Shown in pieces: positions 8,576 through 17,414 of a stretch of DNA of 64,000 nt; within the stretch, counting starts at the first letter, position 1; the number at the start of each line of letters is the position of its first letter. The position numbers were made by a program, and so were the translations under genes. The stretch spans positions 1 through 64,000 of the forward strand of contig JAJDEB010000014.1 in assembly GCA_029260015.1 (NCBI GenBank), written 5' to 3'. Source of the DNA: Phycisphaerae bacterium. Lineage in GTDB: Bacteria; Planctomycetota; Phycisphaerae; UBA1845. Below the pieces are notes generated by a model that saw only the letters and a program-made list of their open reading frames with translations, was not told the DNA's origin and made no database searches.

Positions 8576-9018
8576 CGGATTTACGCATCCTATGCCGATT
8601 ACCTAACTCCGCAGTCGCAATCTAATTCATCTCAAAAATCTCCAGTGAAAGTGCCATACTGTTGGCACTCTGCGCGCATTCTCGATTAGCCCAACTCGTA
8701 TCAACCCGTCGATAATTAAACCAGACGAGAAACTGGTCGGGGCGAAAATCCATCGCTCTTAAATTCTAAACCACAACCGTTGGAATTATCGCAGGGCCGA
8801 GCGATTCCAACGCGATGTCCGCGCTGGCCACTCCCCGTCAAATCAGGTGCCCGTCAACTCAGATGAAGGCCTACATGTTTAAGAAGTAGTTGAGATTCTT
8901 CCGGAACCAGTCCGACATCCGCAACTCGAGAAGCGGAACCGGATTTTTCACTAGTGTTGTCGCGTGGCCTGGTTGGTGAACCCCGACCTTAGCCAATCAG
9001 GCCACGTTCCCTTTTTTT
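8576..9018 (+). other. Gene-free hairpin-rich stretch, candidate structured RNA
   Basis: No credible protein is encoded. Several inverted repeats lie in a row: AGTGCCA/TGGCACT (8650-8669), CGTTGGAAT/ATTCCAACG (8778-8812, with extra CGC/GCG pairing inside), a CCGC/GCGG hairpin near 8920-8940 followed by TTTTT, and the terminator at 8964-9018. This could be a long structured 3' UTR of the STAS gene or a separate small RNA. It does not match RNase P RNA, tmRNA, SRP RNA or any riboswitch I can recognise. Confidence 0.35.
8964..9018 (+). terminator. Strong terminator 390 nt after the STAS gene
   Basis: A 13-bp stem GTGGCCTGGTTGG (8964-8976) pairs with CCAATCAGGCCAC (8993-9005) with one G-T wobble; it is followed by GTTCCC and seven T. 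Its distance from the last gene implies that transcription continues across the intervening region or begins within it. Confidence 0.75.
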
Positions 9019-9330
9019 GCGATGCTAAATTCTAATCCGACCGCCAGCCCACGCCAAAATCCTCTCCGCCGATTCCAAACTGACGCCTCGATTGTATCTG
9101 ACCCAACTTCGATTCAATCGATGAAAGATTCACGTTGGCTGAAGGTGATTTTTAACATTGTCAAACTATGATGGCTTCCATTGATGGCGCGAATTGCCTG
9201 ATCGTGGCGATGCAGTGCATCGGACTGTACTATCACCATTTCAAGGATCGCTTTGCGTGGTCGTGGGCATAACGTCAGCCGCGGTTCGATTCGATTTGCT
9301 TCAACTGTTTGCGTACAGGGTCATGTTCAG

Positions 9331-9795
9331 ATGAGTCGGGGATACATCGGTCGAGACTGGAACGAGAAGCTTCCGCCCATCTGCACCAAATGCGGGTATA
9401 ACTTAACGGGCATCAGCAGTGACAAATGCCCGGAATGCGGAACGAACGTTTATTGGTTCGACGTGCAGCGCAACGCCAGGAAGGTCTACCATTCCCTCAA
9501 TCAAACCGAAGACCTCAACGACCTCGTCGATGTCGGCCCCTATGTGGGTGGTGCCGGCGCATTCTGCATATTGTTTTTCTGGCTCGTTCGCTGGGCCGAC
9601 GGACCTGGACGGGTCGTCGGGGTATTGCTTGCATTCCTGACGATCTGCAGCGGGTTGCAAATTCTTCGAAGCAAACGCGTACCCGAATGGGCCCGCGACC
9701 TCGTCGACGTCGAACCCAAATTCATCAAAGCCGTCATCAACATTGCGATCGGACTCGCGCTGATCGTGCTGGCGGTATTCCTGCCCACACGTTGA
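9331..9795 (+). CDS. Zinc-ribbon membrane protein
   Basis: The N-terminus carries CTKCGYNLTGISSDKCPECG, the planctomycete zinc-ribbon motif with two Cys pairs. Three hydrophobic segments follow: around YVGGAGAFCILFFWLV, VVGVLLAFLTICSGLQIL and AVINIAIGLALIVLAVFL. So this is a small inner-membrane protein with a cytosolic metal-binding knuckle at its N-terminus. ATG at 9331 puts the ribbon close to the start, as in the family; an upstream TTG at 9253 would add 26 unlikely residues. Function unknown. Three related ribbons occur within the next 3 kb. Confidence 0.75.
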   Translation: MSRGYIGRDWNEKLPPICTKCGYNLTGISSDKCPECGTNVYWFDVQRNARKVYHSLNQTEDLNDLVDVGPYVGGAGAFCILFFWLVRWADGPGRVVGVLLAFLTICSGLQILRSKRVPEWARDLVDVEPKFIKAVINIAIGLALIVLAVFLPTR

Positions 9796-10010
9796 CGCAT
9801 TCAATCTGCAGCCAACCTGCCCACCGTCACAAATGTGAGTCGTGGTATTATCGTCGCCACGCAATCGGGGGGAAAGCCAGCCAGTGGTTCGCAGAAATCA
9901 ATCCGCCCCTTTCCAGAAACGTATTGTACGTTGCATGGTGCGTTCACTGGCGGATCGATACCGCCCGATGATGTCGCCCATATCCAAACTGAAAAGGAGC
10001 GTCACGACCC

Positions 10011-10445
10011 ATGAACAACTGGCAGCGATCGTTCGTCACCAAACTCGAATCCGCACGCAAACACTGGCGCAAAACGTTCGATGAGATGGCCACCGAACAC
10101 ATCGAACCGGTCAACGAAGACTTTTCCGAATTCGCGACAAAGAACGGTTTCAACTGCACATCGCCCGCATCCGAACCGGGTACTTACTTCTTCAAGTTCG
10201 CCCTGACCGAAAACGGTTACGCCATCATCGCGTTTCGCATGGCGGGGATGGATGCGGTTGAAGTCACAACCGAGGTACACGTACCTGGACCGGATGAAGT
10301 GGCACCGCTCAAAACGAATACACCGCTCGCCGATGCCAACCGATCGTGGGCCACTCAACAGTTTCAGCACGCCCTCGACCACTTTGCCAACGCGTTCAGC
10401 GCCGCCAGCGCCGAAGCCGCAGAAAAACTCGTAGCCGCCTCGTAG
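10011..10445 (+). CDS. Hypothetical protein
   Basis: The 144-residue protein is preceded by AAAAGGAG at 12 nt. It has an amphipathic N-terminal helix (RSFVTKLESARKHWRKTFDEM), a central beta-rich part (GTYFFKFALTENGYAIIAFRM) and an Ala-rich C-terminal helix. No signal peptide or membrane segment, so cytosolic. I recognise no family. Confidence 0.6.
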   Translation: MNNWQRSFVTKLESARKHWRKTFDEMATEHIEPVNEDFSEFATKNGFNCTSPASEPGTYFFKFALTENGYAIIAFRMAGMDAVEVTTEVHVPGPDEVAPLKTNTPLADANRSWATQQFQHALDHFANAFSAASAEAAEKLVAAS

Positions 10446-10516
10446 CTGTGTGAATATAATCGCGGCAAGAACGAATAGACGGTAACGCTGGGTGTTCGCA
10501 AGAATCTGTGGGTGAA

Positions 10517-10583
10517 TGTAGGGTCCGCTGTGCGGACCATTTGCCGCGATTCCAAATTGCTGGTCCGCACAGCGGACCCTACA
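10517..10583. repeat. Palindromic REP pair, GGTCCGC type
   Basis: Two perfectly complementary 23-nt arms (10517-10539 and 10561-10583) surround a 21-nt spacer. Each arm begins or ends with GTAGGGTCCGC...GCGGACC and is itself a small hairpin. A second copy lies at 48729-48811. Confidence 0.9.
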
Positions 10584-10644
10584 TGTCAGCACCGTAAAAA
10601 TTCATGCCGACAAAGGATCGGCCCAACCGGAACTGGCGGAATTC

Positions 10645-11175
10645 GTGCTGGATACGATCATCGACATCGCACTGGTCGTCGTACTTGCAGCCATCTGCTT
10701 TGCGGGCGTGGCGCTGTCGCTGCTGCAATTACCGGGAACGTGGATGATACTTTGTGCGGCGACTTTGTACGCGTGGTATTACGGCTGGTCGCGCATCGGG
10801 TTGATCGGCTTGGGTGTCATGCTCGGGCTGGCTATCGTTGGTGAGATCGTCGAAACGCTCGGCGGAGCGGTGCTGGCCAAACGCAGCGGGGCAAGCAAGC
10901 GCGCCGCATGGTACGGGTTAGCCGGCGGGATGATCGGCGCGATCTTCCTGTCGATCCCCGTCCCGGTGTTCGGAACCATCATAGGGGCAGCCGTCGGATG
11001 TTTCGCAGGTGCCCTAATCGCCGAACTGCAAGTAGGCAAACGCTGGGACGAAGGCACCAAATCAGGCGTATACACCGCCGTTGGTCGCACCCTCGGCAGC
11101 ATGTTCAAAGTCATGATAGCAGCCACCATAGCCTGCATCGCCACCGCCCAAGCCGTCCAGCCATTCTGGACGTAA
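10645..11175 (+). CDS. DUF456 family membrane protein
   Basis: The 176-residue protein consists of closely packed hydrophobic segments: IALVVVLAAICFAGVALSLL, the LPGTWMILCAATLYAWYYGW motif typical of DUF456, GLGVMLGLAIVGEIVE, then Gly-rich helices GLAGGMIGAIFLSIPVPVFG and GAAVGCFAGALIAEL. The start is GTG at 10645. DUF456 proteins are inner-membrane proteins of unknown function. It stands alone between two intergenic repeats. Confidence 0.85.
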   Translation: MLDTIIDIALVVVLAAICFAGVALSLLQLPGTWMILCAATLYAWYYGWSRIGLIGLGVMLGLAIVGEIVETLGGAVLAKRSGASKRAAWYGLAGGMIGAIFLSIPVPVFGTIIGAAVGCFAGALIAELQVGKRWDEGTKSGVYTAVGRTLGSMFKVMIAATIACIATAQAVQPFWT

Positions 11176-11183
11176 GGTTCGCC

Positions 11184-11334
11184 GTCATTCCCGCGCACGC
11201 GGGAATCCAGGCGCAAACGTGCCACCTGCCCAATATCCCCAACGGCCGTGTAAGATCCGTCGCGACTACGCTTGATGAAGAAAACAGTTGTGTTTCGTTG
11301 TACGCTTCTGGATTCCCGCGTGCGCGGGAATGAC
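11184..11334. repeat. REP pair of the GTCATTCCCGCG type
   Basis: GTCATTCCCGCGCACGCGGG at the left end and CCCGCGTGCGCGGGAATGAC at the right end form inverted hairpins about 105 nt apart. Other copies in the window: 20926-21044, 26401-26538, 32951-33102 and 63292-63464, with a half copy at 46467-46482. Confidence 0.85.
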
Positions 11335-11391
11335 AGGAAAGTAGGCAGTGAATCACGAAGAACGATTCGCCCCTCTCAAAGACGGCCCCAC

Positions 11392-11838
11392 CTAATCGTC
11401 GAGCGGCACGCCACATTCCGGACAAACACCGCTGACATTGCCCGTTAAATCGTAACCACACTGCTTACAGCCCCGTTTCGCGTACGACCATCGCCGCCAC
11501 GAACAGCCGATCGCCAGCGATCCGAATATCAGGATCGCTATCCATTGCGGCATTCCAATCTGAAATCCAACCGGGCCAATTGAGAGTTTTGGCGTAAGGT
11601 TCCATTTGGCATGGTCGGATCGATGGACATCCCAACCTTTTTGGTACGGCCGGCGTCCGTCAATGTAAAGTTGATTTCGAGTCACCATCACATGAAACTG
11701 ACCGTTCCAAGCAGCGACCGACAAGCCCTCGCGTTCATATCCAAAATAGAAATAGACAGTTAACGGATAGGTGATTAAGAAGAAAACCGCGCACCAAAGG
11801 AATCGCACCCCCCACTGACGAGCAAGCAACCGCTTCAT
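11392..11838 (-). CDS. Zinc-ribbon membrane protein, C-terminal ribbon
   Basis: An N-terminal membrane helix (FLWCAVFFLITYPLTVYFYF) is followed by an extracytoplasmic part with the beta-rich FHVMVTRNQLYIDGR, a second helix (WIAILIFGSLAIGCSW), and the ribbon CKQCGYDLTGNVSGVCPECG at the C-terminus. The ATG at 11838 overlaps the stop of the upstream gene as ATGA, which suggests coupled translation and decides against the start at 11853. Function unknown; paralog of the gene upstream. Confidence 0.75.
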   Translation of the reverse strand: MKRLLARQWGVRFLWCAVFFLITYPLTVYFYFGYEREGLSVAAWNGQFHVMVTRNQLYIDGRRPYQKGWDVHRSDHAKWNLTPKLSIGPVGFQIGMPQWIAILIFGSLAIGCSWRRWSYAKRGCKQCGYDLTGNVSGVCPECGVPLDD

Positions 11839-12473
11839 GACCGCGCCCCGCACTCAGGACATCGCGGCTCAGGTAGCCCCGTAAGGTTGTAACCACAATA
11901 AACACACTCGTTGCGTATGCGCCGGCGATGGCGGCGAATGGGGGCAATGACGAGGACCGCGAATGGATACGCGCCGAATACCAAGAATAAAGCCCAAAGT
12001 GGAACCGTCGTCGTACCGGCCTTGCAAAAGCATTCTTTGCACCACTGTTGTCCCTCTGGCGACATTTCGTCGTAATGTCCTCCCGATATCGACGGCCCAG
12101 TCGTAGCGTGTTCTAAGAATTTGAAACCCGCCCAGCCTTTCTTCTTTGGCACGAGGAGACTTGGTGGCCATATCAGATGTAGGCCAATAAACTCAATCGA
12201 TCCGCGATGCGAACGCAAGTAAGCTCGCGAACCATCTTCGAGTTTCCACAGTCGAATCAATAGCCCATCGGTACGAGGTTCCTTGACCATCACGGAACTA
12301 AAATCTCCTAAGACCTGAAGGAGTGCCAAGTCCTTCGTAACAATTCCCCTGACGTATTCTTCACCGCTAACGAAACATTCCAGCCTGCTATGAACCGTAT
12401 AGCTCAACACATACACGACCAGCGTCGCAAGCGTGAGAATCGAAAGGATGGCAACGATCGCATTGCGGATCAT
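11835..12473 (-). CDS. Zinc-ribbon membrane protein, C-terminal ribbon
   Basis: A 212-residue protein with an N-terminal signal-anchor (IVAILSILTLATLVVYVLSY), a middle domain of about 110 residues, a second helix (LWALFLVFGAYPFAVLVIAPI) and a basic stretch RRHRRRIR leading to CVYCGYNLTGLPEPRCPECG. Same layout as its downstream neighbour, with which it overlaps by 4 nt; its own ATG overlaps the TGA that ends the broken ribbon gene upstream. The three form a tight cluster. Confidence 0.75.
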   Translation of the reverse strand: MIRNAIVAILSILTLATLVVYVLSYTVHSRLECFVSGEEYVRGIVTKDLALLQVLGDFSSVMVKEPRTDGLLIRLWKLEDGSRAYLRSHRGSIEFIGLHLIWPPSLLVPKKKGWAGFKFLEHATTGPSISGGHYDEMSPEGQQWCKECFCKAGTTTVPLWALFLVFGAYPFAVLVIAPIRRHRRRIRNECVYCGYNLTGLPEPRCPECGARS

Positions 12474-12775
12474 GTGACTTCACCACATTCCGGGCATCTT
12501 GGTTCGGAAAGGACAATTAGACTGTATTCACGATAAGCGCACTTCAAACACCCGTGCGGAATTCAATTATCGAATTGCGCCCCCAACAGTATGAGAAAGC
12601 ATTTCAGCAACTTTCCGCCAACCATAATACTCAGCAGCAAGAAAAGAATGGTCAGCATGATCGGCATGGCGATCCATGCAATATCTTTCTGCTGTTTTTT
12701 TTGGGGCGGTTCTTTCTTTGGGGGCTTGTTCTTTTTGGTCGGCTCGTTCTCATACGGCGGTTTGTTGGTAGGCAT
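12470..12775 (-). pseudogene. Zinc-ribbon membrane gene broken by an in-frame TGA
   Basis: From ATG at 12775 the frame gives 70 residues: a Lys/Pro-rich start (PPKKEPPQKKQQK), a membrane segment (MPIMLTILFLLLSIMVGG) and a TGA at 12563-12565. Translation in the same frame then gives IPHG and CLKCAYREYSLIVLSEPRCPEC, a zinc ribbon, ending at TGA 12470-12472, which overlaps the next ATG just as the other genes in this cluster do. So the gene probably once encoded helix plus ribbon and was interrupted by one stop codon. The ribbon has three extra residues between its Cys pairs. The 70-residue part (12563-12775) may still be made. Sequencing error or readthrough are alternatives. Confidence 0.6.
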
Positions 12776-12833
12776 TGCGTGATCCGATCGACTGCACAGC
12801 AGTGACTCGAAACCCGACACTTGAATTGATGAT

Positions 12834-14744
12834 CTAGCGGCTGCGAAGTTGCTCGAGGCGATCGACAAACGGGCGGAGGCGCGGCTCGGTTTCGCGGTCT
12901 TTGACCACCGACTGATAGTTGGCAATCGCCACATTGACAAGTTCGGGGTTGTCGAAAAGCGCCAGCATATAGTCAGCCGCAGCAGCGGATGCTGCCACCG
13001 ACCAATGTTGCTTGAAGCCCTGGCTTGCCCCTTCAAACCCATCAATGGCGTCGTCGAGGATTTTTTCTGCATCGGCTTTCGTTGCGGCGAGTGCATCCGA
13101 CATTTCTGTGAGGTTCAATTCCAAGTCTGCAAAAGTGGAACCCAGCGATTCGCACATAGGGATCGCCTTACCGAGTTGCGAATAACGATCGTAAAGAACC
13201 ATCGAAGCGCGCGTCAGCGAGTCAGCAGACAGACTCGCCATCTGGCTGACGAGCAATTGATCTTCTTTGATTAATTTTGAAGGCGACTGCTCTTCTTTTT
13301 CAGGTGAAAGCTGCGGAAGATCACTCATGCGTGATCGTGCCGCACTGCGCGCTGAGTCAAATGCCTGACTCGACTTCTTTAATGAATCGATGGCGCTGTC
13401 TTCAAGCGAAGTCGTCTCGGCTTGCAACTCCTGAAACTTGGCGTACATGGTTGCAGCTTGCTCGTTGCCTTCTTGAATCGCCGTTCGAGCTGCCTGCGCC
13501 CGATCTTCATAGGAACGCTTAAGACCGTCCAGTCGATTCAGCTCAGCCGTCTCATCATCTAGCACCTGTTTGGCACCAGTTTCTTCCCAACCAAGTTTGA
13601 CGAGACGACGTTCGAGTTCATCAAGGCCCAGTTCGTATTCAATTTCGCCGCCCTCGGTTTCGGCGACGTACTCTCCGGAGATCAGATCGCCGCCAAGTTC
13701 AAGATGGGCTCCCTGAATCGAACCGTGCTGCAAAGTGTGAATGCGACTTAAGACATTTCGATAGCTCGAAGAAATGGACTGATATTCCCGCTCAAAAGTG
13801 TCGCCGGCGTTCTGAGCCGAAAAATTAACGCCCCGAGATTCCAAGTCGTCCAACTGCATCCGCAGAGTCGACGCCATCGCCGACTGCGACTTGATTTCTC
13901 CTTTGACGGAGGCGATTTTAGTTTCGAGATCTTTGACGGATTCGACAATCGCGTCGTGGGCTTTCTCGGCTTCGGCGAGTCGTTCACTCTGCTTTTTGAT
14001 GGCACCGTCTATACCGCTGTTGTTGACGATGTCGGCTTCGGCTATGCGGAGATTCTGATCGACCAGCAATTGCGATAATTCAAACATGGTGGCTTCAACT
14101 TCGGTACGAACCAGTCGCGCCGTACGATCTTGCGCCAAGCCCTGGTGATATAGCGCCACACCATGCATGCGATTTCCGATGAGGCTGTCGCGCCCGCTGG
14201 CGTCACCATGAGACGACTGCAACGCTTTGGCAGAAACATCCGTTGCCGACTTTAGAAGTGCAGTGTTCGACTGGGCAACGCTTTGGCTTTGCGACAGACC
14301 GTCGGTCATGTGCCGCGTCATGGTGCCGGTGTTGTTGCCAAAATTAACCGAGCCCTGAGTCGTTGAAGTGGTGTCGCCGGTAAAGTCGCTGAATCGCTGA
14401 TCGTGCTGGCGTAGGCGGCTCACCGTATCTTTGGTCATGTCGTTGATGCGGGTCGCTTCCTGATCCAGAATATCCTGAGCCCGACGACTGTCACCTTCAA
14501 CCAATGTGCCGATGCGCTCATTGGTCAAGTCTGCGGTGATACCGGAACGATCCGCAACCGTTCGAGCGACGTCGGCTGTTGGGTCATACTGATCGATGAG
14601 TCGCCGCGCGACCTCGCTGCTTTCACCGGCTTCTGTGGCGACCAAAAGAGACGGCGCCTGCATTTTCGGTAGGAACACCCAAGCAGCAAATCCCGCGCCG
14701 CCAACAAGGGCGCCCGTCAATAAAATTTGTGCGACTGGTTTCAC
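12834..14744 (-). CDS. Long coiled-coil protein with N-terminal membrane anchor
   Basis: The 636-residue protein starts with GTG. It has an N-terminal transmembrane segment (ILLTGALVGGAGFAAWVFLP) and then mostly long helices with heptad-like patterns, for instance RLAEAEKAHDAIVESVKDLE and ELNRLDGLKRSYEDRAQAAR, broken by a Thr/Asn/Gly-rich stretch near residue 130. No enzymatic motif. One anchor plus a long coil suggests an envelope-spanning or periplasmic structural role, but this is only inference. It lies downstream of a transglutaminase-like gene on the same strand with a 187-nt gap. Confidence 0.7.
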   Translation of the reverse strand: MKPVAQILLTGALVGGAGFAAWVFLPKMQAPSLLVATEAGESSEVARRLIDQYDPTADVARTVADRSGITADLTNERIGTLVEGDSRRAQDILDQEATRINDMTKDTVSRLRQHDQRFSDFTGDTTSTTQGSVNFGNNTGTMTRHMTDGLSQSQSVAQSNTALLKSATDVSAKALQSSHGDASGRDSLIGNRMHGVALYHQGLAQDRTARLVRTEVEATMFELSQLLVDQNLRIAEADIVNNSGIDGAIKKQSERLAEAEKAHDAIVESVKDLETKIASVKGEIKSQSAMASTLRMQLDDLESRGVNFSAQNAGDTFEREYQSISSSYRNVLSRIHTLQHGSIQGAHLELGGDLISGEYVAETEGGEIEYELGLDELERRLVKLGWEETGAKQVLDDETAELNRLDGLKRSYEDRAQAARTAIQEGNEQAATMYAKFQELQAETTSLEDSAIDSLKKSSQAFDSARSAARSRMSDLPQLSPEKEEQSPSKLIKEDQLLVSQMASLSADSLTRASMVLYDRYSQLGKAIPMCESLGSTFADLELNLTEMSDALAATKADAEKILDDAIDGFEGASQGFKQHWSVAASAAAADYMLALFDNPELVNVAIANYQSVVKDRETEPRLRPFVDRLEQLRSR

Positions 14745-14931
14745 CTGTTGATTCCAATCAAAATCAGATTCGTCGATACCGAGACTTCGACAGCCCCAGT
14801 CAGACCTGTGAAACGCGACGGTATTCCATCGGCGCTTTAAGCAAACACCGCCTGATTCTAGCCGTAACGGGCTTCAGCGAAAGTCCAAATCGCTCCAATC
14901 GCCGATTCTAATCCTCATCCCACCGCCAAAT

Positions 14932-16482
14932 CTAAGGCGCTGCTTCAATTCGTTCAATCTCGATATCAAGATTGCCAATCACATTCATCAGACCGAATAC
15001 CAGTTGCCCCAGCCCCGCATCCTGCAAAGACGCCACGCTGAAGGCAATGTGGGTCGGATTGCAGTCGGTCTCATTCTGTGCGGCATCGAAGTCAACCCAC
15101 TTGTCCCCGATGAGAAACTGGGTCCACATGTGGAACCCGAAAATATTCTCCGAACCACCAAACACCGGCACATACACGACTCCGACCACCACCCGCGAAG
15201 GGATCCCGCAAGCCCGGCCCAACGCCGCCAGCAGCACCCCGTGCTCCGAGCAATCACCCTGCTTGTTGCGACAGACCTCACTCGCCGAAGCGAAACCGAC
15301 ATCGAGATTCTTGTCGTCGATCACGTCGCTGACGTAGCGCCGCAGGTTGTCGGCGATGGCGTAGGGTGTCGTCGCCGTACCGCGAGCCTTTGCAGCCATC
15401 TTTTTCACTTCGGCATCGTCGGAATTGATCATGGGGTTGGCCCCCAAATAGTCGGCGTACTTCTTGGCGTCGTAGTCTGCCGTCGCCTTCCCCAGTGCTT
15501 CGTGATTGGTCCGCGAAACCACCAGCCTGACTGAACCATTATCCTGAGGTGTCGGGGTCTGCATGCCGGTCGTTGGGATGGGCGGCAAAGTACCGACGCC
15601 GTTCTTGATCTTGAGGACGTACTCAACCTGCTGCGCCTTGCCGCGATTAATCGTTTTGTTCGCCGGAATCGTCGTCGGCATGAAAAACTCCGGCGCAGAA
15701 AACTCAGCCAGAGCTTTTTCCTTGGTGGTCCGCGTCATCTCCGTCACGAGGCCCATCATCGGTAGCTTCGTTCGCAGCACCGTCCCTTCGTCATCAATCC
15801 ACGCGGTCGTTTCCAATTCGGTGGGCATGTTGGGAAGCTTCATGCTTTGCGTTGTCTTGATCGCATCAATGGTTTTGCCGTCGATCTCGATGGATTCCTT
15901 GTCGCCGATTCTGATGATCATGTTGACGGGAATGTCGGCGGCCATGCTGGGTTCGTAGACGGTGACGGAATAGGTCGTACCCGGTTTGAAACCCTGGCGA
16001 TGTTGCGCGAGGAATGTGCCCCAGGTCATCACCGCGCCGGCAGGATAGTCGTAGGTCGCGGTGGTCGGATTACCGAATTGCTTCGACGTTACATGGACCT
16101 TGCCTTCATCGACATACCCCGAGATCGTCAGCTTCTGCATCGACGCGTCCATCTGCGAGGAGAATTCCAGAGGTTTACCGTCCAGCGTTTCTTTGGCTGT
16201 TTGCAGTTGCGTGATGGTCACCGGGCTGCCCATGCGTTTGAGCGACATCGACATGAGGTTGTTCGTAAAGATCACATCGCCGGTGCGCGACAGTTCGGAA
16301 TGCAGATACCCGACACGATGGCCCCCCATCTCCATGATCAACCACTCATCGACGAAAACACCCTGCTGCGGATTCGCAGGGTCGAGTGCAAATGCCTTCG
16401 AACCCCAAAATGCATCCGAACCAACGATTACGACGAAGGCAATGACCAACCCGTACCTGATCTGGCGACGCGCACAATTCAT
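14932..16482 (-). CDS. Exported transglutaminase-like protein
   Basis: GGGAG lies 7 nt before the ATG at 16482, so the upstream codon at 16563 is not used. An N-terminal signal (YGLVIAFVVIVGSDAF...AFA) is followed by about 300 residues with repeated beta strands, then a transglutaminase core: the catalytic Cys in NKQGDCSEHGVLLAALGRA, His in FGFHMWTQF and Asp in WVDFDAAQ, in the right order and spacing. Bacterial members act as cysteine proteases or cross-linking enzymes on cell-surface proteins. It ends the run after sdhB on the same strand but 145 nt away, so it probably has its own promoter. Confidence 0.85.
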   Translation of the reverse strand: MNCARRQIRYGLVIAFVVIVGSDAFWGSKAFALDPANPQQGVFVDEWLIMEMGGHRVGYLHSELSRTGDVIFTNNLMSMSLKRMGSPVTITQLQTAKETLDGKPLEFSSQMDASMQKLTISGYVDEGKVHVTSKQFGNPTTATYDYPAGAVMTWGTFLAQHRQGFKPGTTYSVTVYEPSMAADIPVNMIIRIGDKESIEIDGKTIDAIKTTQSMKLPNMPTELETTAWIDDEGTVLRTKLPMMGLVTEMTRTTKEKALAEFSAPEFFMPTTIPANKTINRGKAQQVEYVLKIKNGVGTLPPIPTTGMQTPTPQDNGSVRLVVSRTNHEALGKATADYDAKKYADYLGANPMINSDDAEVKKMAAKARGTATTPYAIADNLRRYVSDVIDDKNLDVGFASASEVCRNKQGDCSEHGVLLAALGRACGIPSRVVVGVVYVPVFGGSENIFGFHMWTQFLIGDKWVDFDAAQNETDCNPTHIAFSVASLQDAGLGQLVFGLMNVIGNLDIEIERIEAAP

Positions 16483-16627
16483 ACTGAATCTCCCGATTTC
16501 AACTTGAGGGTATATACCTTGGCATCTATGGCATCGACAACATGGCGGCTGCCATTGAACCAAACCCGGTTACGCTACGTCGTAACGATAGCAAGGATGG
16601 CGCGTAGAGAGAAATGATTGGAGGCGA

Positions 16628-17383
16628 TTACCGGGTAAGAAAACGTTTGATCGTGTGGATCGTCGTCGCCCGCCCTGCCTTCGCAAGGGAAATCGTCAGG
16701 GGGATATCTTTCGGACAGACTTTGACACAGTTCTGCGCGTTACCGCACGCAGCAATTCCACCGGCATCCGCCAACGCATCGAGGCGTTCCTTCTCCAGCG
16801 GTTTGCCAGCCGGCAACGTATTGAACAGAATCGCCTGGCTGACGGCATGCGGACCGATGAAATCATCCTTGTCATTAAATTGCGGGCAGGCTTCCATGCA
16901 ACAACCGCAACTCATGCAGCGCGACAGCGGATAGGATTCTTCCTGATCTGATTGCGACATGCGCTCGGGCGTACCGCGCTCACCATATCCATCCACGGGA
17001 ACCCAGGCTTTGACTCGCTTGAGACTTTCGAACAATCGCCGGCGATCCACAAGCAGATCGCGCACGCGGGGAAACTTGGTCATCGGTTCGAGGGTGATTT
17101 CGGGCTGTTCCTGAAGAAGGTTTTCCACCAACGCCGAACACGCCTGGCGCACTTTGCCATTGATCCGCATCGAACACGCGCCGCACACTTCCTCAAGACA
17201 ACACGCGTCGTACGCCACCGGGGCAACCTTCTCACCCTCAACCGTGGTCGGTGTCGCCGCAATTCGCAGCAGAATCGTCGTGACGTTCATTCCGACTTCC
17301 ACCGGCATCTCGAATGACTGCCAATAGGAACCGCTGTCGGGACTGTCTTGCCGCTTGATGTTGACTTTGACTTTTTTGGACAT
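16628..17383 (-). CDS. sdhB: Succinate dehydrogenase/fumarate reductase iron-sulfur subunit
   Basis: The [2Fe-2S] site is in CCLEEVCGACSMRINGK...C, the second cluster in CMSCGCCMEACPQF and the third in CGNAQNCVKVCPKDIPLT, so all three clusters of complex II should form. The protein passes electrons from the flavin in SdhA to the membrane subunit. 251 residues is a usual length. Order on the minus strand is sdhC-sdhA-sdhB with 30-60 nt gaps, the arrangement of the Bacillus type enzyme. Confidence 0.95.
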   Translation of the reverse strand: MSKKVKVNIKRQDSPDSGSYWQSFEMPVEVGMNVTTILLRIAATPTTVEGEKVAPVAYDACCLEEVCGACSMRINGKVRQACSALVENLLQEQPEITLEPMTKFPRVRDLLVDRRRLFESLKRVKAWVPVDGYGERGTPERMSQSDQEESYPLSRCMSCGCCMEACPQFNDKDDFIGPHAVSQAILFNTLPAGKPLEKERLDALADAGGIAACGNAQNCVKVCPKDIPLTISLAKAGRATTIHTIKRFLTR

Positions 17384-17414
17384 GTGCGTCTTTAAGCCTT
17401 TTTTGGTTCACTGA

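Noticed and set aside
8576-9018. RNase P RNA, tmRNA or SRP RNA
   Set aside because: The conserved core sequences of these RNAs are not present on either strand.
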